Shown: positions 25,102 through 35,600 of the stretch, in pieces | Position numbering within the stretch: position 1 is the stretch's first letter | Layout of the letters: each line of letters starts with the position of its first letter | Notes under the pieces: generated by a model | Seen by the model: the letters and a program-made list of their open reading frames with translations, nothing else | Told to the model about the DNA's origin: nothing | The model's database searches: none | DNA from: JBHENC01 sp046262295 | GTDB lineage: Bacteria > Acidobacteriota > Blastocatellia > Pyrinomonadales > Pyrinomonadaceae | Length of the DNA: 64,000 nt | Assembly: GCA_046262295.1 (NCBI GenBank) | Contig: JBHENC010000001.1 | Location: 186,001-250,000, forward strand | Direction: 5' to 3' | Translations under genes and position numbers: made by a program

Positions 25102-27976
25102 TCACCAATGTCCCACTAAAACAAAAGGTGACCAGAAGAAAGGGTGCGGCTTGCGTTTCAGGATTTCGCATTGCGCGAGACGTAGCGCCGTCGCCGTCAA
25201 TTTGCCCGCGCGCAGATGTTTGTAAAAGTCCGTCATTAAATCCGCCGTCGCTTCGTCATCCACCGTCCACAGGCTGAGAACGAGCGCGTGCGCGCCCGCT
25301 TGAAAGAAACCGCGTGCCAGCCCGATCAATTCGTCGCCCGGCGCGATGTGGCTGACGCCGGTTTCGCAGGCGCTCAAGGTAACGAGTCCGCAATGCAATT
25401 CAAGGCGGCTCGCATCGCGCACCGTCAACCATTCGTCGGCCAGACGCAAAGAAGAAAAGAGCGGATTGTCCGGGCGAAACTGTCCGTGACACGCCAGATG
25501 CAGCACGTCTGCCTGTGGCGCGTGTTTCTTCAACGCGGCGAGCGTCGCGGCATCGTCGAGCAGCATCTCGCTTTCGGGAAAGAGCGGCGCAAGCGCCCTG
25601 ACTTCATCGCGCACGCGCGGCGTCTGTTCATCCGGCACGCCGACGAGCAACGCGCGTTGCAGCGGCTCGAGCGGTCTGGAAAGACAGTAACGCAGAATCG
25701 CCGCGCTCGGAGCATAGCTGATTTCGCGTTCTTCGATGACGTATTTTGCGCCCGTATGAAGCGCATGAAACGGAACATAGTGCAACACGCGATGCGGCAC
25801 GATGACAAGGCGGCGTCGGCCTATATGTTTTTCGATTTTACGCAGCAACAGATCATAGAGCGATTGCAGATGTGCCTGCACACGCCGCGTCAAATCCGGC
25901 AGGTGTCGGCGCATCCGCGCCGCGCCGTAACGCAAGGAATCGATCTGAAAACGAAACTGCTGCAACAACGTCGCCGCTTCCGCTTCAGTCCCGAGACCGC
26001 GCACGACCTGCACGCTTTCGTTCGTCACCACAAAGGCCAGCAACTCTTCGTCGAGACTGAAGTATTCGACGAGCGCCGTTTCCGCTCCCAAATCTTTTTG
26101 CAATCGAGAGACATCGAACGCTTCGGCGTGCGCCGTATCGCCTGCACTGCGATGTTGCAGCTGGCGCATAATTTCGAGCGTGGCGTCTTCTCTCTCTCTC
26201 ACCGCATCGTGCAGCGATTGCATATCGGCGGGACTTTGCGCCGCGACGGATGGCGGGCGATTGATACGGTTGTAGAGCCAGTTTAATTCTTCATGCAATT
26301 GGTCGAGCTGCACCGCCAACTTTGCTTCATACGCATCGCGCGGTTCTCTTTGAGAGTTCAGCGTGTCGCCGAGCATCTCCACGAGCGCACGCGAGCGCGC
26401 CATCTCAACGTAGCCGAGAGCTTCGCGCGTGCGCTGCTGCGTTTCGTCCGAGAGGCACAGGCGCACGAGTTCGTCGTAGGGAACGAGTTTGTCGGCGAAG
26501 AAGGTGGCGCGAAATTCTTCGGCGGGCAACGGCGCACGCAGATTCTCTATCAACCGAACAGCTTGCTTGAAAGAAGTTTCGGCGAGCGTGTAATCGCCCG
26601 TTGCCGCCGACAACAGGCCGAGCGACGTGTGACAACGCTCTGCAAGCTGCGGTTGCGCGTGCTCTACGGTGTCGAGCAAAGTTTGAGTCAGAAGCGCGCG
26701 GGCTTTTTCGATGTCGCCCCCGGCGCGCAACGCTTCGCCGTGCAGCCAGCGCGCCAGAAGCCTTCGCCGCCATGTGCCCGCCGCCGCGAACGGAGCTTCA
26801 GCTGCTTCCGCCGCCCGTGCCGCCGCCGCATAGTCTCCTTCCGCGTAATGAAGTTGCGCTTCCGTCAAGATCACGACCGCCTGACCGACGGCGTTTTTTT
26901 CGGCGGCGTAAAGCTCGCGCGCTTCCGTTAGTAGCGCACGGGCGTTGGTCTTTTGTTTGAGTAGGAGCGCAGCACGTCCGGCGCACGCCAGCGCGCGTGC
27001 TTGTTCGGCGCGCATTCCGAGCCGCGCGAACGTCGGAATCACACGCTCGTAAATCGTCGCCGCTTCGGGCGCGAGGTTGAGTTCGAGATAAGCGTCGGCG
27101 ATCTCCTGTTCGGCGATTGCCGATTGATGCGGCATATCTAGCGCCGCATACCTGCGCCGCGATTGTTCTAGAAAATCCAGCGCGCGGCCATAGCGCCCCT
27201 GAAACAACGCCATATTACCGATGCTCGCCTCGATCTCCGCCTGTGTGACGAGGAGGTTGGCGGCGGCGGCGCGCTCCAGAGCCTGATCGTAGAGCTGTTC
27301 GGCGCGGCGGAAATTGTGCTTCAGCGATTGGATGAAAGCGAGACAATTCTCGATCATCGCCAACTGCTTGTGATCGTCGGCAGNNNNNNNNNNCGTCGGC
27401 AGCGAGGAATTTTTCGTGTGCGGGGGTGAGATACTGTTCGGCTTCGTCATAGAGGTCGCGCCGCCAGTAGATGTTGCCGATGTTGTGCTCGATCTTACCG
27501 GCGGCAAGCGTGTCCCGATGCGCGAGCAACACATCACGCGCCACGAGTCCGCACGCAATCGCCTCATCGTAGCGTCCGAGCATCGCCAGCGCGACGAGTT
27601 TGCTGACCTGCGTCGAGGCCGCCGCGTGCTCTTTGCCGAGCGAGCGAAAGTTTTGCGCGGCTTCATCCAACTGCGCGATGGCGCGCGGCATCTCTCCGCC
27701 GACAAGCGACGCGATGCCGCCGATCCACAACGCGAGCGCCGCCGCTTCCGGCTCGCCAATCGTTTGCGCGAGCGCGCGAAGCGCAGCCGCCGCTCCCGTT
27801 GCATTCGTCGGCTCGCTGTTCCACGAATCGTAGCAAGCGTCCTTGAGCGCGTATGCGAGGCGCACGTCGGCTAATGCGTGGTGACGCTTTAACATGGCAA
27901 AGCGTTCCGCATCGTCATTGGCCGCGACGAGTTGCGCCGCGAGAGCTGAATATTTGGAGTCAGGTTTCGAGTTCAA
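25102..27976 (-). CDS. TPR-CHAT protein (caspase-like), interrupted by an artefactual assembly gap
   Basis: About 951 residues once the N-run is removed. The N-terminal 600 residues are tetratricopeptide-like helical repeats (for example NIGNIYWRRDLYDEAEQYL and ASIGNMALFQGRYGRALDFL). The CHAT domain covers about 617-951, with the predicted catalytic His in HLACHGQF (near 822) and Cys in TLSACETG (near 864), and the family-typical GLARGFFQAGAHALVLSLW and SPFVLVGHW end. CHAT proteases are separase/caspase relatives; several act in bacterial defence or regulated proteolysis. The start overlaps the anti-sigma gene by 17 bases, so sigma, anti-sigma and CHAT form one operon. Both catalytic residues are present, so it is likely active. 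The substrate is unknown. Confidence 0.88.
27384..27393. other. Run of ten N: scaffold gap with duplicated ends
   Basis: The bases on both sides of the N-run carry the same 9-mer, CGTCGGCAG. Collapsing the two copies and deleting the Ns restores one frame through ...FLAADDHKQLAM..., so the gap most likely represents overlapping contig ends and not missing sequence. Confidence 0.85.
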
Positions 27977-28568
27977 GTTGCGGCACTTCGATTTCCGTTT
28001 CGGCCAAACGCAAATTCAAAGTGTACTTGCCGGAAGGCACGGCGGGCAACGTAAATTCGCATGAATCGTTGAGCACGGCGCGTTCGCTTTTTTCAACGCC
28101 CCGAAGCTCTATGAAACCTTCACACGCGCCCGCGCCGAGCACTTGCCCGGAGACGATCCACGTTTCGTTTTGCCGATGGAGGCGAATGTCCAAATCCGTC
28201 TCGCCCGCGCTGTAAAGAAGTTGTCGCGTAGAAGTCTGGCCGGAGCGCACGCCAAAAGCCGGAACCGCTTGCAGGCTATCGAAACTGAGCGCGGCGAGAA
28301 GTCGTTTAACGGCGGAAGGCTTGGCCGAAGCAGTTGCAACCGGAGCGCGCGGCGTAAAGATGTTAAGCGCGCGTGCCAGTACATCGCGCGGCGCATCTTC
28401 TGCGGCATCCGCGCGCATTAAATTCAGCAGGCCGTTTAATTGTTTGAACTGTGCCTCGCATTGCGCGCAAGTATCAACGTGCGCCTGTGCCGCTTCGCGT
28501 TGCGCAACGGGCAAACGATTTTCGGCAAAGTCTGCGAGTTTTTCAAATGAAAGATGTTCGACTGTCAT
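27960..28568 (-). CDS. Zinc-finger anti-sigma factor
   Basis: About 202 residues from the ATG at 28568 (MTVEHLSFEKLADFAENRL); an upstream ATG at 28619 is possible, and neither has a strong ribosome site. The first 60 residues form an anti-sigma domain with the zinc motif HVDTCAQCE (His-x3-Cys-x2-Cys). No membrane segment is seen, so it is cytoplasmic. The C-terminal 80 residues (about 120-202) are a predicted beta-sandwich (WIVSGQVLGAGACEGFIELRG ... AVPSGKYTLNLRL) that could bind a ligand or the CHAT partner. It lies between the sigma factor gene and the CHAT gene and presumably holds the sigma factor inactive. Confidence 0.82.
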   Translation of the reverse strand: MTVEHLSFEKLADFAENRLPVAQREAAQAHVDTCAQCEAQFKQLNGLLNLMRADAAEDAPRDVLARALNIFTPRAPVATASAKPSAVKRLLAALSFDSLQAVPAFGVRSGQTSTRQLLYSAGETDLDIRLHRQNETWIVSGQVLGAGACEGFIELRGVEKSERAVLNDSCEFTLPAVPSGKYTLNLRLAETEIEVPQLELET

Positions 28569-28664
28569 CGTGATGCGTTCGCGCGGTGCGCTCTCCGTCG
28601 TGCCTTCTCGGGCTTCCATACAGCGTAACAGTGTGCGGGCGGGCGCGAGAAATACATTAAACGA

Positions 28665-29228
28665 TCAACTTTCCAGAAGGCGCATCAACTTTTGCAGGCA
28701 ACGCGCGCGGGTCGGGCCGATGCTGCCTTCGGTTGTGCCGAGCGCGGCGGCGACTTCCGCGTAGGGTGGCATCTCCGGCGCATAGAAAAGCAGCGTCAGC
28801 AATTTGCGGCAGCGTTCATCGAGCGCGGCGATGGCCGTGCGCACACGGTGCTGTTCTTCAAGACGAATCAACTGTGCATCGGCCAGCGGCGCAGTATCCG
28901 GTAGTTGCCGCATCAACTCATCTTCGTTTCCTTCCTGATGCTCGCCGGAAGACGGCAATGAGTTGCGGCGTGTGATTGCGCGCCACGTTTTGCGCCGCGC
29001 CGTTGTGACGAGCCACGCCTGCAATCGTTCGGGTTGGTCTATGTCATGCAGCTTTTCAAAGAGCGTGGTGAGAACTTCCTGAAACACGTCCGCCGCTTCG
29101 TCTTTGTTAAGCCCGGCGCGCGTCGGGATGGCATAGATCAAACGCTGGTAACGCTCGATGATTGCCCCCCAAGCGGCTTCGTCGCCGCGCCGACAGCCGA
29201 GCAATAATTCCGCGTCGCTATGTTCCAT
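28665..29228 (-). CDS. ECF-type RNA polymerase sigma factor
   Basis: 187 residues, GGAGAGGC ribosome site. Sigma region 2 spans about 10-80 (AAWGAIIERYQRLIYAI, DEAADVFQEVLTTLFEKL) and region 4 about 125-187 (LDERCRKLLTLLFYAPEMPP, YAEVAAALGTTEGSIGPTRAR, the helix-turn-helix). The linker is Glu-rich. It belongs to the large acidobacterial/planctomycete ECF groups. It starts an operon with a zinc anti-sigma factor and a TPR-CHAT protein; auto-regulation is likely but no matching promoter was identified upstream. Confidence 0.92.
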   Translation of the reverse strand: MEHSDAELLLGCRRGDEAAWGAIIERYQRLIYAIPTRAGLNKDEAADVFQEVLTTLFEKLHDIDQPERLQAWLVTTARRKTWRAITRRNSLPSSGEHQEGNEDELMRQLPDTAPLADAQLIRLEEQHRVRTAIAALDERCRKLLTLLFYAPEMPPYAEVAAALGTTEGSIGPTRARCLQKLMRLLES

Positions 29229-29539
29229 GCCTCTCCCCGCTCACCCTTTTCCGACGAGCGCATAGAATGCGTTTTTTACGACAAAGTTTCAACCGCCGAA
29301 CCGACTCACGACATGGCGCGTCTTCGTAATTCACAAACACGCGATTCTTTTTTACAGCGCGTATGTATTTTCAAGCTCTCTCGCCGGACTGTCACGAGCG
29401 GAACAACAGCGCGCGAAGGCCGCACGCAATACCATTCGGACGCTGCGCGGCAAACGGACAGCGCACAGGGGACTCATTACAATCGTTCGGCGACCTTTGT
29501 AATGAATGATAAATTTCGCCGCCTTTAGGACACACCACA
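29229..29539. other. Intergenic region between divergent sigma-factor and Asn-rich surface protein genes
   Basis: 311 bases. Besides the inverted repeat at 29474-29505 nothing is recognisable. Confidence 0.4.
29474..29505. promoter_or_regulatory. 9-bp inverted repeat (possible operator)
   Basis: TCATTACAA and TTGTAATGA flank 14 bases, 35 bases before the Asn-rich protein start. There is no T-run, and the location fits an operator better than a terminator. Confidence 0.35.
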
Positions 29540-31090
29540 ATGAAACACAGATTGCCCAACGCAGCCGTCAAAGGCAGAGAGATAACGCCCGAACTATTCT
29601 TAAATCTAATCTTCTTCGTCGTAATCGGCGCGCTGCTGGCTGCCCCGATGATTACCGCGCACGCCGGCGGCGACGATCAAAACGGCAACACTAACGCGAA
29701 TAGAAACAGCAATTCTAACGGGAACGCCAATGGCAACGCCAACAACGGCAACACCAACTCGAACAGAAATACCAACGGCAACACCAACACAAATACGAAC
29801 GCCAACACAAATACGAACAATAATTCCAATCGAAACAGCAACGCCAACTCGAACGGTAACGCGAATACAAACGGCAATGCCAACACGAACGGCAACTCTA
29901 ACTCCAATGCCAATAGCAGCGGCAATAACAATTCCAACAGCAACGGCAATTCCAACAGCAATAACAATTCCAACTCTTTCGTCACGAACACCGTTCAATT
30001 CGGCGACTCGAAGTTTCGCGCGAATACGGCTGCCGGTAGCGCGCAAATCACCGTCACGCGCACGGGCGTGACGACCGGCACGACGAGCGTTGATTACAGT
30101 CTCGGACTGGATAATGACAGCACGGCGACGGCTTCGCAGCGCACAGACTTTACGCTGACCGCCGGAACGCTGACCTTCGCGCCGGGCGAGACGCTCAAGG
30201 CATTCACGGTTCTTATCAACAGAGTGCGAGTCCCAACGCCGACCGTCAAAGAAGCGAAGCTCGTTTTATCGAATGTTCGGGGAACGGGCGCGGTGCTCGG
30301 CCAGCCCAGCCGCGTGAGCTTCGAGATCGAGAACAACGACGATCATCGCGCCGAGAACGAAGCCGAGAATCCGATTGACGATCACGGCAACTTCGTGCGC
30401 CAGCATTACCACGATTTCCTCAACCGCGAGCCGGACGTGGGCGGCCTCGCCTACTGGAAACAGAAGCTCGACGATTGCCGCACGGACACGGTTTGTCTTG
30501 ACCGCTCGCACACGGATGTCTCCGCCGCTTTCTATATCTCGCGCGAATTTCAGGAAACGGGCTTCTTCACATTCAAGCTTGAAAAGGTCGTTTTCAATCG
30601 CCGCCCGCAGTACGTAGACTTTATCCCGCAGGTGCAGAAAGCGAGCCGCGAAATGATCGAGCAGAGTCTCGAGACGAGCCGCCAGCACGCCATCGAGGAG
30701 ATGATGAATCGCGCGGAGTTTCACGCGAAATTCGATGCGCTAAGTAACGATCAGTTCGTTGACGAATTGTACCGCGCGGCGGAAGTCACGCCCGATCCGG
30801 TGACGCGCAACACGCAGATGGTTGACCTCAATACAGGCCGCCGCACACGTGCCGCCATCCTGCGCGAAATCGTCGAAGCGAACAAAGAGTTGGACGATAA
30901 GCAGTACAACGCGGCGTTCGTCCTGATGCAGTATTTCGGTTATTTGCGGCGCGATCCCGATGAGAGCGGTTATCAGTTCTGGCTGCGTATACTCGACGAC
31001 GGAACGCGCCAATCAACGCACAACAATTACCCGAGTATGGTGCAGGCGTTTGTGAAAGCCGCCGAGTACCGCGAACGTTTCGGCCACTAA
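29540..31090 (+). CDS. Exported Asn-rich Calx-beta / DUF4214 protein
   Basis: 516 residues. A long N-region and hydrophobic segment (FLNLIFFVVIGALLAAPMITA) form a signal peptide ending near AHA. Residues about 47-146 are an almost pure Asn/Ser/Gly/Thr tract (NGNTN, NSNGN and similar). A Calx-beta domain follows (about 150-265, VQFGDSKFRANTAAGSAQITV), then a DUF4214 module (about 280-516) starting NFVRQHYHDFLNREPD and ending AFVKAAEYRERFGH. The Asn tract is likely a flexible stalk or a wall-spanning linker. DUF4214 blocks are common in surface and adhesion proteins, so a cell-surface role is inferred. A strong terminator follows. Confidence 0.85.
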   Translation: MKHRLPNAAVKGREITPELFLNLIFFVVIGALLAAPMITAHAGGDDQNGNTNANRNSNSNGNANGNANNGNTNSNRNTNGNTNTNTNANTNTNNNSNRNSNANSNGNANTNGNANTNGNSNSNANSSGNNNSNSNGNSNSNNNSNSFVTNTVQFGDSKFRANTAAGSAQITVTRTGVTTGTTSVDYSLGLDNDSTATASQRTDFTLTAGTLTFAPGETLKAFTVLINRVRVPTPTVKEAKLVLSNVRGTGAVLGQPSRVSFEIENNDDHRAENEAENPIDDHGNFVRQHYHDFLNREPDVGGLAYWKQKLDDCRTDTVCLDRSHTDVSAAFYISREFQETGFFTFKLEKVVFNRRPQYVDFIPQVQKASREMIEQSLETSRQHAIEEMMNRAEFHAKFDALSNDQFVDELYRAAEVTPDPVTRNTQMVDLNTGRRTRAAILREIVEANKELDDKQYNAAFVLMQYFGYLRRDPDESGYQFWLRILDDGTRQSTHNNYPSMVQAFVKAAEYRERFGH

Positions 31091-31145
31091 CCATAAAATG
31101 AAATTTCGTCGCAGCTTGCGGCGGGACATTGCACACGGAGAAAAT

Positions 31146-31181
31146 AAAAGCAGCGCGCTCGACAAAGGGCGCGCTGCTTTT
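31146..31181 (+). terminator. Strong intrinsic terminator
   Basis: AAAAGCAGCGCGC pairs perfectly with GCGCGCTGCTTTT around a 10-base loop, followed by GTTGAATT, 55 bases past the stop of the Asn-rich protein. Confidence 0.9.
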
Positions 31182-31311
31182 GTTGAATTACGGCCGGGGT
31201 TACAGTACGCTGCTTCGCTGTTCGATTCAATTCGTGCGATAAAAGACTGCATCGCCCCGGCAGTTTTCAAAGACGCCGCCGGAATTTATAATTCGAGGTC
31301 TTGCCGAAAAC

Positions 31312-32286
31312 GTGATTAGCACTGTCAGTCTGGATAATAGATCGAAAAAATTTAACGACAACTGCGCGACGACGGAGATCAGCCGTTTGCGCGATGACGA
31401 GCAGCAGGTCGTGTGGGCGGATGTGACAGACCCGCACAGCGCGGAGTTTCTGCAACTCGCAAAGGAATTCAACTTTCATCATCTCTCGATTGAAGATTGC
31501 CAGCACAAACATCAACGCCCGAAAATCGAAGAGTACAACGGCTACTATTTTATAGTGCTTTACGAAACGGAACTAGTCGGCGCGGACGATGAGCTGGAAC
31601 TGCGCGAGATAAACATTTTTCTCGGCAAGAATTTTCTCGTCACCGTCCACTCAATGCCGATTCGCGCCACCGAAACCGCCGCGAGACTGTGGCGCGAATG
31701 GACAGACCGCGCGGAGCAAGGGTCTGGCTTGCTCGCGTATCTGTTGATTGACGCCATCGTTGACGATTATTTTCCGCTGCTGGATATTTTGAGCGAGCGC
31801 ATGGACACGGTTGAAGAACGAATCTTCGGTGAAGATTTTTTGCCTTCCGCCGTCGAAGACATCTTCCGCACGAAGAAGCAACTGCTTGCGCTGCGCCGCT
31901 CGATCACGCCTTTGCGCGATGTTTTCAACGTGCTCTTGCGACGCGAGCAACCTTTGTTTTCGCGCGAGACGATTGTTTATTTTCAAGACGTGTACGATCA
32001 CATCATTCGCGTCGCGGATTCGATTGACAGTATGCGCGAAGTGGTCGGCTCGACGATGGACGCTTACTTGTCCGTCTCCGGCAATCGCATGAACCGCGTG
32101 ATGAAACGGCTGACTTCGATTTCGACGATACTGATGTCCGTGACTCTTATCGCGGGCATCTACGGCATGAACTTTCACATCATGCCGGAGCTTGAATGGA
32201 AGTACGGCTACGTCTACGGGCTGTCGTCTATGGTCGCGGTCGGCGTGGCGTTGTACATATACTTGAGGAAGATCGGATGGTTGTAG
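31312..32286 (+). CDS. corA: CorA-family magnesium/divalent cation transporter
   Basis: 324 residues, GTG start. A cytoplasmic N-terminal alpha/beta domain (WADVTDPHSAEFLQLAKEF, FHHLSIEDCQH) and long helices precede two C-terminal membrane segments. The pore signature YGMNFHIMPEL is present near residue 284, with the usual GMN at the end of the first segment, followed by the second segment and a basic end (YLRKIGWL). The stop overlaps the start of a small membrane protein gene by 10 bases, which is unusual for CorA and suggests a partner. Confidence 0.93.
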   Translation: MISTVSLDNRSKKFNDNCATTEISRLRDDEQQVVWADVTDPHSAEFLQLAKEFNFHHLSIEDCQHKHQRPKIEEYNGYYFIVLYETELVGADDELELREINIFLGKNFLVTVHSMPIRATETAARLWREWTDRAEQGSGLLAYLLIDAIVDDYFPLLDILSERMDTVEERIFGEDFLPSAVEDIFRTKKQLLALRRSITPLRDVFNVLLRREQPLFSRETIVYFQDVYDHIIRVADSIDSMREVVGSTMDAYLSVSGNRMNRVMKRLTSISTILMSVTLIAGIYGMNFHIMPELEWKYGYVYGLSSMVAVGVALYIYLRKIGWL

Positions 32287-32570
32287 AAAACGATTCGCCT
32301 GCGAGTCAGGATTCGCCGGAGGCGGCGCGGGAACGCGCGACGACGCTCGCCGATAAACTCGCGCCCGTCGAAGAACAGACACATATGGCGAACGCACTTG
32401 CGGGCAAAGAAGGCGCGACGGGCAGTTTCAAAATCTCGCCCGCGATTCTCGACGAAGGAAGCACGGCGCGATTGCTGGACTTGCATCCGGTCGTGTTTGT
32501 CATCGTCGGCTTCGCGCTTCTCTTCATAGCCTTTATCGCATATCTGATCGCAAAGACGCCCGCACACTAA
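32277..32570 (+). CDS. Small single-pass membrane protein coupled to corA
   Basis: 97 residues. The ATG at 32277 follows GAGGAAG by 5 bases and overlaps the end of corA by 10 bases. The N-terminal 65 residues are hydrophilic and acidic (NDSPASQDSPEAARER), and a single C-terminal membrane segment (HPVVFVIVGFALLFIAFIAY) ends in a short tail, as in tail-anchored proteins. No family is recognised. Overlap with corA suggests a role linked to the transporter. Confidence 0.7.
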   Translation: MVVENDSPASQDSPEAARERATTLADKLAPVEEQTHMANALAGKEGATGSFKISPAILDEGSTARLLDLHPVVFVIVGFALLFIAFIAYLIAKTPAH

Positions 32571-32622
32571 TGCTCAATCCATCATCGTATCAATCAACAA
32601 TCTTTCGCTTCGGAGGTTCGAC

Positions 32623-35600
32623 GTGAATCTTTTTCGCAGCATTGCGCTGATGGCCTGCGGTTTCTCCTGCCTGATGGCTTTGCCCATCGCCACGACCGCG
32701 CAAAATTACGGCGCGAAGTTTTATCAAAATATGCGCTGGCGCATGATCGGGCCGTTTCGCGGAGGCCGCACGGTGGGCGCAACCGGCGTGCCCGGTCAAT
32801 CCAATCTTTTTTACGTCGGCGTCAACAATGGCGGTGTGTGGAAGACAAACGATTACGGGCGCACATGGACGCCCATCTTCGACGATCAGCCAACAGGGTC
32901 AATCGGCGCGCTCGCCGTCGCGCCGTCGAATCCAGACATCATCTATGTCGGCAGCGGCGAAGGCTTGCAGCGTCCAGACCTCTCGACCGGCGACGGGATT
33001 TATAAATCAATTGACGCAGGAAAAACGTGGCGACACTTAGGCTTGCGCGACGGGCAACAGATCGGCGCAATCATCGTTGACCCGCGCGACGCGAATCGTC
33101 TCTTCGTCGCCGTGCTCGGCCATCCTTACGGCGCAAATGCGGAACGCGGCGTCTTTCGTTCGACCGACGGCGGCGAAACTTTTCAGAAAGTTCTATACAA
33201 GGACGAGAACACGGGCGCGATTGCGCTTGCCTTCGACCCGACGAATCCGCAAACGATCTACGCGGACTTGTGGGCGGCGCGGCAAGGCCCCTGGGAAAAC
33301 GGCGCGTGGCAGGGCACGGGCAGCGGTCTTTATAAATCAACTGACGGCGGCGCGACGTGGCGGCAATTAACGAAGGGACTCCCGACCGTCGAACAGGGTT
33401 TGGGACGCATCGGCATCGCGGTTGCGCCGAGCGATCCGAATCGTCTCTATGCCAATGTTGATGCGCCGAAACTCGGCGGCGTCTACCGTTCGGATGATGC
33501 GGGCGAAAGCTGGCAGCGCGTCAATGATGAAGTGCGTATCTGGGGGCGTGGCAGCGATTTCGCCGAAGTGAAGGTTGACCCGAAAAACAGAGACATGGTT
33601 TATTCGGCCAACACATCCACGTATCGCTCGACGGACGGCGGGCACACTTACAAAGCGATCAAGGGCGCGCCCGGCGGCGACGATTATCACACCATCTGGA
33701 TCAACCCTGACAATCCGCAAATCATTCTGCTCGCAAGCGATCAGGGCGCAACCATCACCGTCAATGGCGGGCAGACATGGAGCAGTTGGTACAATCAGCC
33801 GACGGCGCAGTTCTTTCACGTCATCACGGACAATCAATTTCCGTACTGGGTTTACGGCGCGCAGCAGGAAAGCGGCTCCGTCGGCACGAGCAGTCGCGGC
33901 GACAACGGCGCGATCAGTTTTCGTGATTGGCGCACAGTCGGCGTCGAAGAGTACGGCTATATCGCGCCCGATCCATTTGATTCAAACATTATCTATGGCA
34001 GCAAAGCATCGCGCTTCAATAAGGCGACAGGACAGGTGCAGAACATCACGCCGGAAGCGATTAAAAGCGGCAAGTATCGCTACGTTCGCACCGCGCCGCT
34101 TCTCTTTTCGCCCGTTGACCCGCGCGTTCTTTACCTTGGCTCGAACGTGCTTTTCAAAACGACAAACGGCGGCGGGAGTTGGGAGATTATCAGCCCTGAC
34201 CTTTCGCGCGAGATGCCCGAAGTGCCGGACAGCATCGGCATATATAAAAAGCCTGAGATGGCACAGCAACCGCGTCGCGGCGTGATCTATACCGTCGCGC
34301 CTTCTTACAAAAACATCAACGTCATCTGGGCTGGCACTGATGACGGATTCATTCACATCACACGCGACGCGGGCAAGACGTGGGAGAACGTCACGCCGCC
34401 CGGCCTCTCTTCATGGAGCAAAGTTTCCATCATTGACGCCGGACGCTTTGATTCTCAAACAGCTTACGCTGCCATCAATCGCATACGCCTCGACGATCAA
34501 CGCCCGCATATCTATCGCACGCACGACAATGGCAAGACGTGGCGCGAGATTGTCAAAGGCTTGCCCGACAACGCACCCGTCAACGTGGTGCGCGAAGATT
34601 CTCTGCGCAAAGGACTGCTCTTTGCCGGAACAGAGCGCGCCGTTTACGTCTCCTTCAACGACGGCGACGAATGGCAACCGCTGCGGCTCAATATGCCCGC
34701 CACTTCGATCCGCGATCTAGTCATACACGAAGATGATCTGGTCGTCGGCACGCACGGGCGTTCGTTCTGGATTCTCGATGACATCACGCCGCTGCGCCAG
34801 CTCGATGCCAAAGTCGCCGCATCGGAAGCGTTTCTCTTCAAACCGCAAACCGCCGTCCGCGTCCGCCGCAACGTCAACACGGACACGCCGCTGCCGCCCG
34901 AAGAACCCGTCGGGCAGAATCCGCCGGACGGAAGCGTGATTGATTACTATTTGAAACGCGAAGCGAACGCGCCCGTCACGCTCGAAATATACGACGGCGC
35001 GAACAACCTCGTGCGCCGTTTTTCAAGCGCAGACAAACCCGCGCCCATCAACGAAAAAGCATTCAACGTCCCGTCTTACTGGTTCCGTCCGCCGCAAGTG
35101 CTCTCCAATCGAGCGGGGATGCAACGCTTCGTGTGGGACTTGCGTTATCCGCCGCCGAAAGTCGCGCACTACGATTATCCGATCTCCGCAAACTATATGG
35201 ATACGCCGCAAGTCCCAGAAGGGCTGTTGGTTGCACCCGGACGCTACACCGTCAAGCTAAGCGTCGGCGAACGAAGTTTCACGCAACCGCTGCTAATCAA
35301 AATAGACCCGCGCGTGAAAACGTCGGAGGCCGGTCTGCAACAACAGTTCGCGCTCTCCATGCAGGCTTACGTGGGAATGCAGCGCAGCCGCGCGGCTCTC
35401 GATCAAATCGCTAAACTTAGAGCGCGCCTGAAAGAAATTCGCCCGCGCGTAAAGCAGAGCACAGTGCTGGATGCCTTAGGCGCGCTGGATCAAAAAGCGG
35501 CGGCGCTTGAAGGAGCGGGCGAAGATGACCAGCGTAAGCCCGGCGATGTGAACTTAACGAAGCTGAACGCCGATTTGCTTTCGTTGATGAACATCTTGCA

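Noticed and set aside
25288..26286. Plus-strand open frame of 332 residues opposite the CHAT gene
   Set aside because: It is the antisense of the CHAT gene; high GC gives long shadow frames. The CHAT frame has clear motifs.
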